64,000 bases of DNA from contig JACCLO010000011.1 of assembly GCA_029448655.1 (NCBI GenBank), forward strand, positions 2,728,001 through 2,792,000. The letters are read 5' to 3'. The stretch is from Wolfiporia cocos. Its lineage: Eukaryota; Basidiomycota; Agaricomycetes; Polyporales; Phaeolaceae. The notes under the pieces are model-generated. The model was not told the DNA's origin and made no database searches. It worked only from the letters and a program-made list of their open reading frames with translations. A program made the position numbers and the translations under genes. Shown here in pieces: positions 49,733 to 61,755 of the stretch (its first letter is position 1; each line of letters starts with the position of its first letter).

Positions 49733-52700
49733 ATGTCGGCTAGCTTCCCCTTTCCTCTCTCGGACAACCGCTCCTACCCCGGCAGGGGCAACATCCGCTT
49801 TGACCACGATGCCGTCGAGTATCCTCATGCGTGCTATGCCTATCAGCCCAGCACGTACGACGCGCCATCTTCATTCCCCGCCGGCAGTTCAGCGCCTCCA
49901 GTCTATCAGCCCGCGCCAAGCAATCTCCAACTCGTCCCCGAGCCGCAAACCAGCCCGAACATTGCTGTCCCAAACGGCGCCACCCACTCGCGAGGGCCCG
50001 CAATCTCCCCATCCTCGCGCCCTGTACCGTCATTAGCGCCTGTTCATCCTGACCCATTACCGCTATCCGGTCAAGGCCCATCCTATGAGCCCAGATCGGC
50101 AACGACGCCCTCATCTGCATCGCGGCCGCCGGAAGCCCCATCTAAGGGGCTAGGCGAGCGACGATCCACCAAGACCCGCAGAGAGAAGCCGAGATTGCAG
50201 CTCGCGTCCGATCAACCCCTAACGACGCAGGGAAAGCCTCGCGCGCGGGTCTTCGTGGCTTGCGTACAGTGGTGCGTGCAATTTCGCACTCGAGCTTACG
50301 TGTCGGTAATCTGTGATTCGTCCTGCCGCTCCGCCACATAGCCGGACCCGCAAGATCCGCTGCAATGGCGCAAAGCCGGTCTGCTACAACTGCGATCGGC
50401 GCGCCGAAGGTAATAAGACGTGCACTTACGATGTTGCGCCGAAGCGGCGCGGTCCTGATAAAACGCCTGGAGCGCGTCAGCGGACCATGGGCAGCTCGGG
50501 CGGCGAGCCGCGGAGGCGAACTAGAAGGCGCAATACGGATGTACAGGTAAACGCAGACGCCGAAGAGTCTTTAACGAGCCCTGCCTCTGCCAGTTCTCAT
50601 GAGGGATTCAAGTTCCGCCCAATGACGCCGCCGATGGACGTACGGCCGATTGCGGGGAGCAGTACGATTCGCGCTCCTTCGCCACCGCTTGCCATGGCCC
50701 AATCGCAGTACCCTCCGGGCGGTAGGCGTTTGCATGAGCTCACTCCAATTCTCGTGCCTGGTTCGTCACTATCTGTCAACTCTCCAACACACGTCGATCA
50801 GCGGGACAGTCATGAGATGACCTACTTCCAGGTACAGTGGATTTGTCCTCGCGTGTAATATCAGCCCGACGCTCTTCACCAGACTCCCTTCCGTCATGAG
50901 ATAGACGCACAGCAGTATCACCACGCAATGTCTGAGCACAGCTGGTCAGCTGCAGCGTCGAGCGCTGCAGGCGCGCACTCTGCTGATGGGCAGGACGAGC
51001 ATATGCAGGCGCATGCGGCACTCCCGGCCGAGCCCAGTTCCAGATATACACGAGAGACATGGTGGGACACGTTGCTGAACATGTACTCCGCAATGCAGGA
51101 GCCGCTGCCCCAGAGTTATGGTCCGCCAACACCTGGCGTGCGCGAGGCCACGAGCCAGCACATCCATTCCGACCTCCGCTTCTTTTTCCGCGCCACCTCT
51201 CACTGGCTCTCGTTCATCCACATCCAGCGGCTCCTGCGGCGTCTGCGGGACCCGGTCGCTAGAACGTCGCTGCAGCCGAGCTTCGTGCTAGGCGCTTTGG
51301 CGGTGTCGACGTTCCTGCAGAGCTCGGAGTCCGAGAACGGCGCGGGCGCACCAGGGCGCGAGCGGGCGCTGCGCCTGCGCGACGAGGCGCAGAGCGCGTT
51401 CGACGCGAGCCTCAGCTCACGGTGGATCGACAGCAATCTCGTGCAGGCGAGCTGGGTAATACCGTTCACTTTCTCTGTGCCTGCGCCCGCTGACCTCTGC
51501 CGCGGCCCGTCTCCGCATGCTAGCTTCTCGTCTTCTTCGAGGTGTGCGCGCACCCGCTGCACTCGACGGAGCGCGTGCGCTCGGCGATGTCGATGCTGGA
51601 CTCGTTGATCCGCTGCATGGAGCTGACCACGCTGGACGCCCAGGATCCGCGCGTGAGCGTCTTCGCCCCGCGCTCGGCTGCAGTGGTGACGCCGTCCGTC
51701 CGCGCGGCGCGGCACAACCCGCGCGCGTTTTACGCCGCGCAGCACGCCCTCCCCCCGCGCACGCCGCCGGCGCCCGCGGGGTGTTGGTGCAGCCCGTACA
51801 CGCTCGGCAAGGTGTCGCCCGAGATGGTCGAGCTCGCGCCGGCGTGGAGCCACACGCCCGCGTGGCTGAGCGAGTGGACGGAGGCCGAGATGCACAGGGA
51901 GGAGTGCCGCCGGCTCGTGTGGAGCAGCGTCATGCTCGTCGCGGGGTACACCTCCTACAACGCGGCGTATGCGTTCCCCCAGCTGGACCTCTACATCATG
52001 GAGCCGTCTAACGTGCGTCGGGTGTCCCCGCGTGTTGTGTTGTGTCGGACGTTGACGGTGACGATGCTGCAGTTCCGGCTATTGTTCCTGGGCGAGTCGC
52101 TATTCCCGTCCACATGTGAGGCGGCGAAGGAGTCCGTCTGGTCGCTGTATGTACGCTCCATGCTCTTGTGGAACAGCTGTGTACGGATGCGGAGCGACCC
52201 GACGATGAGCAACGCGGACAAGTCTCAATACGCCATGGACACTTGGCTAGAGATCAACGCAATCGAGGAGGCATTCAGCAGACACAGTTGTGAGATCGAA
52301 AGAACGTTCCTATTCGTAAGTCGCGACTACCTATTTATGTGAGTGTCGTCTATGAGCCCGCCGTTTAGTATGTCGCTGAACGCCACCAGATCCCGGCTTT
52401 GGATTTTCTGCGAGCTGCGAAGATATGCACCGCAGTTGGAAGTGTAAGCATTGTCGCCGATTTTCCTCGTTCCATGCCTGATGTGCACCGTCTCGTCTCG
52501 GCCGATCCAGAAATGTCGGACTCGTGAGACGGAAGGCAGAAGAATGGCGTAAGTTCTTTACTGATGCAATTCACGAGTTCATCACCCAATGGCCATTGTT
52601 CAGTGACACATCATGATTCTATGGCGAAGCGCGCTATGTATGGGCTACATAACATCACCGGGCAGCCTTCTTGTACTTTATCAACTCGGCCATTTTACCT

Positions 52701-53065
52701 CTGGTGGTTCATGAGTCAAATATCAAGGTTCGCATTCTGATATTATCTGCCATGAGACCACGGCGCTGATGGTTTTAATCATGCAGGATGATCTCATTGT
52801 GGTCGGATGACAACTCGCTGGCGCAGGCGTTGCAGACGTGCAAATCGCTGTTCGCGCCGCTGGAATATTTGATGATCCTGTGGCCTTGTCCAGGTTAGTC
52901 ATTCAGCACATCCATTCTAGTTTCATGCTTACACCGGCCGCAACAGAGGGCAACCGCAGATTCCAGGAGCTAAAAAAGCGTCTGAGTACCGTGTGTCATG
53001 CTGCCGGTGTTCCTCCTCCCTCCCAGTTCCCCTTCTCGCCTAGGTTCCTAGACGGTTCCATTTGA
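49733..53065 (+). CDS. Zn2Cys6 transcription factor with fungal-specific regulatory domain
   Basis: Ten exons: 49733-50271, 50342-50831, 50883-51455, 51524-52012, 52073-52338, 52390-52443, 52511-52548, 52604-52727, 52787-52893, 52947-53065; about 932 residues. A Pro/Ser-rich leader of 170 residues precedes the binuclear cluster ACVQCRTRKIRCNGAKPVCY then NCDRRAEGNKTC, whose second Cys is completed across intron 1. KRRGPDKTPGARQR follows, as in many basidiomycete members. The long C-terminal region has the PF04082-type pattern: FFFRATSHWLSFIHIQRLL, SNLVQASWLLVFFEVCAHPL, SVWSLYVRSMLLWNSCVRM, LVRRKAEEWLTHHDSMAKRA, FYLWWFMSQISR and LEYLMILWPCPEG. It should bind CGG-type DNA sites in the nucleus; targets unknown. 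Intron 52013-52072 is in frame and stop-free. The very long upstream gap is typical of heavily regulated developmental regulators; that is inference. Confidence 0.88.
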
Positions 53066-53556
53066 GTTGACCGTTGCTGTTGCCACCACTAACAATCCGA
53101 ACACTGCTATAACGATACTAGACATTCACATCATTGGGCTTGAACTGGACATTGACTGCGCTATGGCATGAACATGAGCGCTGTGCCGTGCCGGACACCT
53201 GTTGATGTAACATCACGACGCTGCATTATCTGCTATCGCAATCTCACTGCTATCTATGTGCATTGTAATGTGTACGATTTACTACATTGTCGTGGTAGAC
53301 TGGCGACTAAGCACTTCGTATGGCGTCCTAGTAAGCCATAAGAAGACGTTAACTGATGATGGGGACACGCCATATCCGGAAATTGACGGAACATATGCGG
53401 TGCTTGGAATATTTATTTGTGGCACTTACATTCCACCATCATTGGACATCACGACTTCTGCTCTTCGCACCGCACCGCCATCATCCTCGCTTAGCACTGT
53501 GTTAGCTCGAATCCATCAACTGTTGTTACTAGGATATAGTTTTCATTTCTAGGTGC
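53066..53556. other. Interval between the Zn2Cys6 factor and the CHFR-like gene
   Basis: About 490 bases between two same-strand genes. The frame 53256-53552 ends just before the next ATG and is not protein-like; it probably overlaps the promoter and 5' leader. Confidence 0.4.
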
Positions 53557-55549
53557 ATGCCGTTAGGAGGACCCGAAGGGTTCGCGAGCCGGCCACACAT
53601 GGATGAGACCGCCACGCACGACGTGTCCCAATCGCTTGCTGCGATCACGTTGAAACGAAGAGCATCTCTATCATTTGAAGGCATGCAGGACGACGAATGC
53701 AGGAAGAGACTGAAGGAAGACCATGAGGCCAGCCGCCAAGACGCATGCGCACATCCTGGTTCCGTGACGGCCGTTGACGGGGAAGCTCTAGCTAACGATC
53801 TGGAACAAGAACTGCAGTGTGCCTGCTGTTCTGCACTTGTCTACAGGCCAGTAATCGTGGTACCCTGCCAGCATTTCTTCTGTGGGAGGTAATACATCCA
53901 TTCCTAGTGAAGCGCCTGCGATGTGCTAATCTCTGTGTGTCTTGAGCTGCGTCGTGATGTGGATTCGGGTGAGTGTTATGGTCTTGATTTATGCAGCTAT
54001 ATCCTAGTGCATCGAATTTTGGTAGTTGCTGCTTTTCATTGTTCAACGCTTGCTGTTATATTCGATATGCCACACACAAATGACTTCGTACATTGGATGC
54101 TGATCGTCAATGATCTACCCAGAATGGAGGCACGAATTGCCCGGCTTGCAGGAGCACCTCAACCGTGGTCACTCCTTCACGAGCCTTGCAAACAATGGTT
54201 GAAATTCTATTACGCGCTGCTCCGTCCAAGATCCGGCCAGAGAACGAACGCATACAGGCGGACGAGATTTACAGAGCTGGGATGTCTCTACGGGTACAAT
54301 ACTCTCTCGCTGGTGACTGCAACCGACTCACTCATGTATCACATAGATACCATCCCCTCGGCCAGCTTCTCCGGAACCTACAATTCATCAGCGCAATGCT
54401 AGCTTCGTGCACCCATGCCCCCATTGTCATGCTGGGAACCCATTGGGGTGGAGATGTCCTCAACCTATCGTCGATCCTGAAGTCGACCCGGATCATGCCT
54501 GGCACACGGAAGATGGTTCTCCTCCTGGGCATGCGTATTGCGGAAATTGGTAACATGCCTCGTTTCCTTTGTGATACATCACTCACATGCTGTGTCAGTG
54601 AGAACATTCTATCTCTACAAGCACCCTCAACAACGAAGTGTGATTTCTGCCAAGTCTCATTCTGCGGGATCGCCATCCCAGGCCGTTGCGTAGCAGCCCC
54701 TCTAATTGCTCAACAGCCGCATGGACTTTCTGATCTCGGTGATCTCATTCAATGCGGTGAAATTTACGACTGCTTTGATGGCAACACGGTCGAGGTGGAC
54801 ATAATGCTTGACTATCTTACGGCACAAAGGTTGACCCCAAGACATATTTATCGTGAGGTAATGTATCTGCAACATTGTCATGCGACCTCGGACTGACGTA
54901 ACGTTGCGATGGTCGCATACTTAGATTGTGATGCATATACAGAGTCAACCCAGACAATTTGCGCCTCTGATGGAACTTGAGCTTTTCGTGGACGTTCATA
55001 GTGTCTCTGGTGGCATCGATCCAGACCCGAGCGCTCCTCGTAATAGTATATGCAGGGTGTGTGCGACTGAAGTCTTTCTGTGGGGGCTTCGCGATTGGTG
55101 GGTACGAGAAAGGAAGAAAGGCTTTCTAGAGGAATCTGTCACCAAGCGGCCGGACTGCCCTGAGGGAAGCGGTTGCGACAGGCAGAAGGACCATAGTAAG
55201 CGACAAATGGGGCTCATGCACATCCTATACTAATTTTGTCACGCTCTCAGGCCACGCCAAAGAATGTCAGCTGTTCTATCGTGCTATTGTGATCGCTGAC
55301 TGACACTTATTCAATCGTATAGTCAACCATGTCATATCTTCGTTAGATGACTCGGAGACTTTCTTGGGAGTAGCGCCGCAGTCTGCCCCGCAAGCCGAGG
55401 TTGGCTCGTCTTCGTCCTTGGCGTCAGCGCAGGGACGCATGCTACCTTCCCTTCGCAGCGCAGACGTCTTCGCCATGCTACGACTTTCTGGCGTAGCTTC
55501 TGATCCGTTATCGCAGGAGTTCCGAGACGAAGTTGAGTCGCTGTTGTAA
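53557..55549 (+). CDS. CHFR-type RING E3 ubiquitin ligase with cysteine-rich domain
   Basis: Eight exons: 53557-53888, 53947-53968, 54123-54293, 54347-54549, 54599-54857, 54925-55195, 55251-55280, 55323-55549; 504 residues. The RING is complete: CACCSALVYRPVIVVPCQHF, FCGSCVVMWIR, NGGTNCPACR (about 87-130). The zf-CRD follows: HPCPHCHAGNPLGWRCPQP, DHAWHTEDGSPPGHAYCGNC, TKCDFCQVSFCGIAIPGRC. A C-terminal Cys/His motif (CPEGSGCDRQKDHSHAKEC) resembles the poly(ADP-ribose)-binding zinc finger of CHFR. Human CHFR delays mitotic entry by ubiquitinating Plk1 and Aurora A. Unlike human CHFR no FHA domain precedes the RING: only 86 residues are there. Start could be 53557 or 53599 (MDETATHD). Intron 2 (154 bases) is longer than the rest. 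Confidence 0.85.
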
Positions 55550-57876
55550 GGAAGGATCTTTCAAGTGGAACGGAGGAGTTCGAATACTGGTACGTCTTCT
55601 AGATCCCGCAGGACGTTGTATGTACAATATCTCTATTCCCACTTCGCCCATGGCATCTGTAAAATTTCATACAATGTTACCAACTCGAAGCCCGGCGCTA
55701 CGGCTTGTACCAAATTTGAGCAGATTTCTATGACGCATTGACATTGGCGCAATCGCGCAGCTCACCGCGTTATGCAGGGGTGCGTTCGGTTCTGATGGCT
55801 ATTGGGGCGAAGCTAACGGCAATGGCAAATGCCGATACTTTAATCTAACCATTGTAGACTGACGCGATGCATTCTTTGCGGCCTTCCAACGTTGCAGGTA
55901 AGCACTTTAGATCGGGTCGGCATCGAAGACACGCTGGCGTGCGTAATATTTTCTGACGCTGTATACTGATTTCGAGCGCGTCTGAGTCTAAATCGCCATC
56001 AGTCCTGAAGCTTGAGGGCCTGACGACTGATAATATTGAGACGCATCGCCACAGTCCTGGCTCAATAAGAAGATTGCAAGAGGTCATCAGGTTGTAGCAG
56101 CAGGACGTGACGTGCGTCGAATTGAATCACATACAATATACCCTTGTCGATTCGCTGACTGCTGCTAATTTCGCCTTTACAGAGCCTCAATTTTTGGGCA
56201 GATGTTGCATCCTAACATAGCATACCCCACACGTGTAACAGGACTGTTGAGTTTCAATCAAGACATGTGACGGCTGTTGTCTCTCACCTAGAGCCGCGCG
56301 ATGCGTTTCCCCTAACAGACTCGCCATCCTGCGTATGCAGTCGCTCTACCACGGGTACCTACCCAATTTCCCCATCTTTGGGAACAATCCGCTCCATGTC
56401 AGGGTCAGAGAAATGCTCAGGGTAGCGATGATGGCAGCACTCAAACATCCGGTCCTTCATAACAGACCAGATACTACCCGAACGGACAGTAGCGTGCCAT
56501 TGTGGTCACGCAAAAGCAGCATTCGGCACTTCACCTAATTTTGCTAAATTATACTCGCTGATTGTCCGTGCCGAGCAGCCTATTGTCGATCCCTTATGCT
56601 GTGTGGTAGCACGCTTTGGACTGCCCTGCGTGTCTCTGCCGATAACGGTGACAATCATGGACAACGGTCCGAACGCGTGTGCTCCGTCGAGGTAGTTCTC
56701 TTGATAGCGTAGGCATTGCAGTGAGCGCAGAATTCTAGCAGCTTCATCTGATGCAATGAGCTCCCTCCTAGGATGCGATATACGCTTTCATTTCTCTATG
56801 GCTATGCTATCCAATTGAGGAAGATCATATGGAGGACCCATCGCTGAATCTCTTACCATGATCGAGGATGGTGTCGTGCCCACAGAAGCTAGTCATTAGG
56901 TTATCGGCTTGGGCCAAGAAGACATATACGGTTTTCAAGGAATCTATGCTGCAGACATCTGGCATCCGTTGTGCATCTACGACTGAAGCGATGCGCTGAG
57001 CTGACGGTAATACTATCCAAGAATAACCCTCGTTCGCCGGTCCGCCGTTTCGCTATGCCGGAAACTTGCTTTGCACCTTTAAGTTGTATGCCAAAAATCC
57101 CCCAGATGTCTTCTGCGTTGGATCGCTCACCGCAATCGATGATCTGTCCTCCCTCTGTAATGGCCCGCGCTGGATTTCGTTGACCCTTGAAGTTTATTCC
57201 GCAATTGTCCTCGCAGACTGCGCGGGCAGGCTTCGAAGCTTCGAGTGGCTATTGTATGCCCTTGCTAAGCGAGTGTTTCTAGTGGTCTGGCTGATCCAAC
57301 GACACTGCCGATTGTATGACGAAGCAAAGCAACCGGTGGACGCAGTACTGACTGTTAACCTCTTGAGTACTATGCAGCTGGATTATCCAGACCGGAATAG
57401 CGCGTGAATGCTGAGTGAAGCATCCGAAGCAGGATTGGATTCATCGTGTAGTTGTTAATTCCCGATAGTATGCTACGTATATCAATGAAGTGCAAGGTTG
57501 CACAATGCATTCTTACGCCGAGGTATTTCGTTCTACACCCAAACGTTCCTCAAGGCGGAAACCTACTTGATTGCCATAGTTGTCTCGCGGACTCCACCGC
57601 AGAACATCAGCATTGTAGCCTTTTCAGAAGAATCCGGTGATGCCACTGTGGGAGAGCTTCTGAGGACAGTATAAATGCTGTGTTGCGGAAAATGCTCAAG
57701 ACGGTGGGCGCGCACTGTAGCTGTTAATGAAGATCTACAGCAGCTGAGAAAGATGACAATCTATCTGATGACTCATTGGCGAAAGCAGGTATCCTACAGC
57801 AAGTAAGTTTCAGCAACTACAGCGTACATAGATATAATCAAACAGAACGTGTAGATAGGAGCAAACGTCCAGCGTT
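55550..57876. other. 2.3-kb gap between two convergent genes
   Basis: No convincing gene. The longest frame (57066-57407, plus, 113 codons) has no motif, start context or splice partners. The composition is AT-rich with many stops in all frames. For a convergent pair such a long gap is unusual here (other such gaps are 46 to 1,126 bases), so a decayed gene or a non-coding RNA is possible. Confidence 0.45.
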
Positions 57877-60800
57877 TTACACATCGAGTGCAGCGTATCC
57901 TCCAACTTGGTCCCAGTAGCGTTCGGTGTGGTCGGCATGCATGTCCAACGCACTACGTAATTTTACGAGCGATACCTTCCTCGTTCGCTGCTCCCTCGCT
58001 GCTTCGTTCCTCCTCTTCTTACCCTCAGCTTTTGCCATGTCGAGGTTCAGAACAGACGCATTGATGTCGAAGGGTGATACCGGCTCGCCCCTCGCCTGTC
58101 TTTTCTTCGCATCCTTGACGAACAATCTCGAGAATGCAGTCAAGCCGGTGCGCGGCGATCTCGCCGAGAGTGCCTGAGAGGTGCGATCTGGTGAGGGGCC
58201 GCGAGGAGAGGAAGCCCCGGGCGCGACCCGGATGGTCTCAGGTGACGCCGCGTCCTTCCTGAGCCGTTCTGCGTGATGCATGGGTGGCCTCTCGGACCGC
58301 AGCTGCATCTCTGTGGCCTCGGATTCACGAGGCGTCCCTTCTGCAATCGAGTTCAGCACAGGAAGAGAGATCGTCCACTGTTGATCAGTATAGAACTCTT
58401 GAGTTGCATTTTCCTCCGAAGATTGCGTTTCCTCTATGGCATTGAGGAATAGTGCACCGTGAGAATGCGGTGTTGCCTCAACAGGCGTTGCCAATGAGAG
58501 CGACGTTGGGCTCATGGGAGGTGAATGGTGGATGGAGGATGCCCGACTAAGGCTCGGGGTCGATAGCGAGCTAAATGACGTAGACGTCTTGAGAGATGGG
58601 GTCGAGCTGCTGTCCCAATTAGCTGCCGCTTGCGAAGATAAAGGAAGATGGAACGCTGGGTACGTAGACCGCATAGGTGATAAAGGAGCAGCTTCGCAGA
58701 AATGGTCCGAGATGTAGCCAGAGTCGGATTCGCCATAACTTGAAATGCTTGCAAAGCTGGCAGAGGAGGAAGAGACAGACGAGTTGGACGCGGAGTGACG
58801 TGCAGATTGTGCCTGCTCTTGTGAACTGCGATACATATCCAGGAGAGAGCTAGCACGAGAACGGAGGCCGCGCAAGGGCGCCGCAGGAGCTGGTGTATCA
58901 GGCTCAGTTGGCGAAATGAGTTCGGCAATTGCATGTAGCTCTCGGTCGGTTGTGATCGAAACAATACTGCTCGGCCTCATATGCGACACCCGCCGGCGTA
59001 ATGAATAAGATGACGGACCAGCGGACATCTGCGACTCCGCCGGGATTCCTGATAGAGATGGCGTCACCAAAGGCGCCCGGGTTCTGCTTTTTTGATACTC
59101 ACCAGCATAGTGGTCAGATACAGTCTGCTGCGACTGGCCGGGGGAACGAACGACTTCCGACATTGCGCGGGGCCGGATAGTGGTCAAAGAGTCCGCATCA
59201 GACTCGCCCGACGCTTTCGAAGCTGCCGGTTTCAGCTGTGTGAACACAGAGATTATTGGTCAGATCACAGATTTTGCTCACCGCTCGCGTTCCTATAGCC
59301 GACGTTTGAGCCCCCGCCGTTGCCATCCGCCGGGCCACGCAGGTATGACGCGTCGGACATTCCCCGAGGCCTTGCAGCGGCGGGCGGTTCAAGTGAGCCC
59401 CCGCTGCCGGGTCCATTGCTACCCTGCCCATTGTCGGCCCCGGGGTTCCTACCGCCGGACGGACCGTCCTTGTCCACTCTCGCACGTCCGCCAGCAGGGC
59501 GCTTCTGACTGTATGCCTGTTATCAAGTCTGAGAATGCCAGATTCAAGATGACGCGCATATAGTGACATACCATCACAACACGCAGTGCCCTGTAACATT
59601 CCGTCAGTAACGGACCGCACACACATCAGACGTGAACCTTACCGGATCTGCAAACTGCGGCAGCTGCACAACGTAGACACGCCGTAGATCCCCACCGATG
59701 TGGCGTAGCTAAGCGCACGGTGCATCGCATGCTTGACTAGCGACTGTAGATGCGGCAATTCATACGTGCTTGAAAGGAGTAGCAGCTGACTGAGCACAGC
59801 GGGCGCGTGCTGCAGCGGCGTGATCAGCGCCATAGAGTAGAAGTACTGCACGAGTGCGAGCGTGATCGGGTATGGCTCTGACAGATGGAACGCGCGCGGG
59901 GTAAGGCGCGGGTCCGGGCGCGGGTCTTGCTGGTCATATCCCCCCGGAAGTCCGGGAACAGCTATGTGTTGAGGGATTGAGGGCATGGCATCCGCTGCCT
60001 GCGCCGCGGCCTGCACGAACAATCGGCGCTGCTCCTTGAACCAGGGCCATCTGTCTTCGAGCAGCTTGCGCGAGCATTTGATCCTGCGTCCATCATCGCA
60101 AACAATCTCGAAGTCTGTGAGCACACTTTCTTCAAGCGCCGCGAGGCCTAGCTCCTGCAACGGAAGATCAAGCATCAGTGGCGGAGGTTGGTAGATGCCA
60201 AATGCTTCCAGGTCGATACACGTGACATGGTCCCAACTGAGCAGACGGCGGTTATAGTCCTCGACGAGATTCCCATGACGGTTGCCAAAGACAAGGAATT
60301 TGTTCGCAGCCGGCCAGAGACAACTTCTAAACCATGACCCGGAGGCGAGCGCGCTACCGGAGTCGATGCGTGACCAGGTCATGTTCACGAGATCGAGGGC
60401 CCAGATCGAGAACGACTGGTACGTTTGCGAGAGGTAGGTTCCCGCGACAATAAAGAACGTCCCGAGAATAGCACCTGTTGGGAACCGAAGCCCCGGAGGA
60501 AAGGAGGAGCCAGTCATGGAAGAGGATCGATCTGACACAGTGAAGTCACCATCGGAAAGAGGCGAAAACACTTCCAGTTCGCGCTGAACGTCTGTGAACT
60601 GCATGGATGTGTAAGATTCTTTGTTAAACATACTGCCGCATGAGCACCCACATTATAGTTGCTGAATAAGAATATATCACAAGGGTGGTCATCGGTAGGC
60701 GGTGCGGAGTAGGGTAAATGCACTAGTGAATCAGGCTGAGTGACTGATGAAGTTGGTGTCGATGCCTTGTTGACCCTGAATCTGGTACCAGCCGGACCGA

Positions 60801-61755
60801 GAGTTGAAGGCGATGTCTGTCCGGCGCGCATCTCCTCCTGAGGTAGACGGACGCGCATATCCGCAGTAACTGCGACGCTGCGGTACGTTCCGCAATGCCG
60901 AGAGTACTCCCGTCGTTGTACCCAAGTCTTTGTGACGAGATTGTAGATGTACACATCGTCCAGCCACACGTTGGCAAGGTCTTGGCCTCCGATGATGAAC
61001 AGGCGGTCCGCGGTAACGGAGCTTAGGTGGGCGTAGCGCGCATTGGGAATGAACGGCGGGGGCGAGCTCTCGCCCGATGTGGCAGAGGACGGGAGCCAGT
61101 GTCCAGTCGTGAGGTCAAACAACCTCACGTCATTGAGCACGCAGAGGTCTTCCGGATTGTCGGACTGGGGCTTAATGGCCATACCGCCAAAGATGATGAG
61201 ATGGTTCCGCCCTGTACGACGCGTTATTGTGTTGCACACGATACTAGACACATCGCCACGCACATGTGTCCGCGCTGTGGAAGTACCGCGCCTGGGGAAT
61301 GTCGTCGTTGGGATCCTGTTGCAATCTATCCCACCGGAAGGATTCGAGATCGAACATGTAGATATCCGAAACCATCCTGCGCTCTGATACCAGACGTCCT
61401 CCCTACATCGAGATCAGAAGACTTTCGATGTCGTAATGGTAATTCAATGGATACTTACGTAGAGGTACATCTTCCCCCCGACAACGGTCGTAGACGCGCC
61501 CTGTTGGTGGTGAATTAATACGTACTTGACTCACGGAGCGCATGCAGGAGCACGTACAACGAGTTTTGGTGGTACATCACCGGTGGTCTTGCGGCAGAAC
61601 GCGGTGAGGTCGGATATGGGATACATGACGACGTGCAGGGAGGACAGCGGTGCAAACGGTGAGAATAAGAGGGCGGGCAGGGAGCGGACACAAAGCCAGA
61701 GATGAGGACAGCGTTACTTGTCCATTTGAGTGCTCGGACGGGATTCAATCGCCAT
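57877..61755 (-). CDS. Kelch-repeat/BTB protein, Ral2-like
   Basis: Nine exons: 61755-61718, 61587-61581, 61500-61459, 61402-61264, 61211-60652, 60598-59643, 59590-59572, 59516-59282, 59222-57877; 1,113 residues. N-terminal kelch blades: GASTTVVGGKMYLYGGRLV, SDIYMFDLESFRWDRL, ARYFHSADTWRNHLIIFGGM, DVRLFDLTTGHW, ARYAHLSSVTADRLFIIGGQ, DVYIYNLVTKTW. After about 350 residues the text ESVLTDFEIVCDDGRRIKCS and RKLLEDRWPWFKEQ begins a BTB domain, ending YELPHLQSLVKHAMHRAL. The C-terminal 500 residues are Ser-rich and disordered, ending RYWDQVGGYAALDV. Fission yeast Ral2, of the same architecture, is needed for Ras1 activation in mating and cell shape. Exon 2 is only 7 bases, the weakest part of the model. 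A link to the MAPKK at 5849-7414 in one pathway is inference. Confidence 0.83.

Noticed and set aside
50832..50864. 33-base intron ending at ATATCAG in the Zn2Cys6 factor
   Set aside because: A CACCAG acceptor 18 bases later gives a normal 51-base intron in the same phase.
51200..51895. 231-codon minus-strand frame, Arg/His-rich
   Set aside because: Shadow of the GC-rich coding exons of the transcription factor on the other strand.
52339..52368. 30-base intron in the Zn2Cys6 factor ending at TTTAG, and an alternative 54-base intron starting at 52315
   Set aside because: The 30-base form is too short and leaves seven extra residues; the 54-base form ends in the wrong phase. The 51-base intron 52339-52389 matches relatives.
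57066..57407. 113-codon plus-strand frame with hydrophobic segment
   Set aside because: No recognised family, no upstream exon or start context; could be the end of a decayed gene but cannot be supported.
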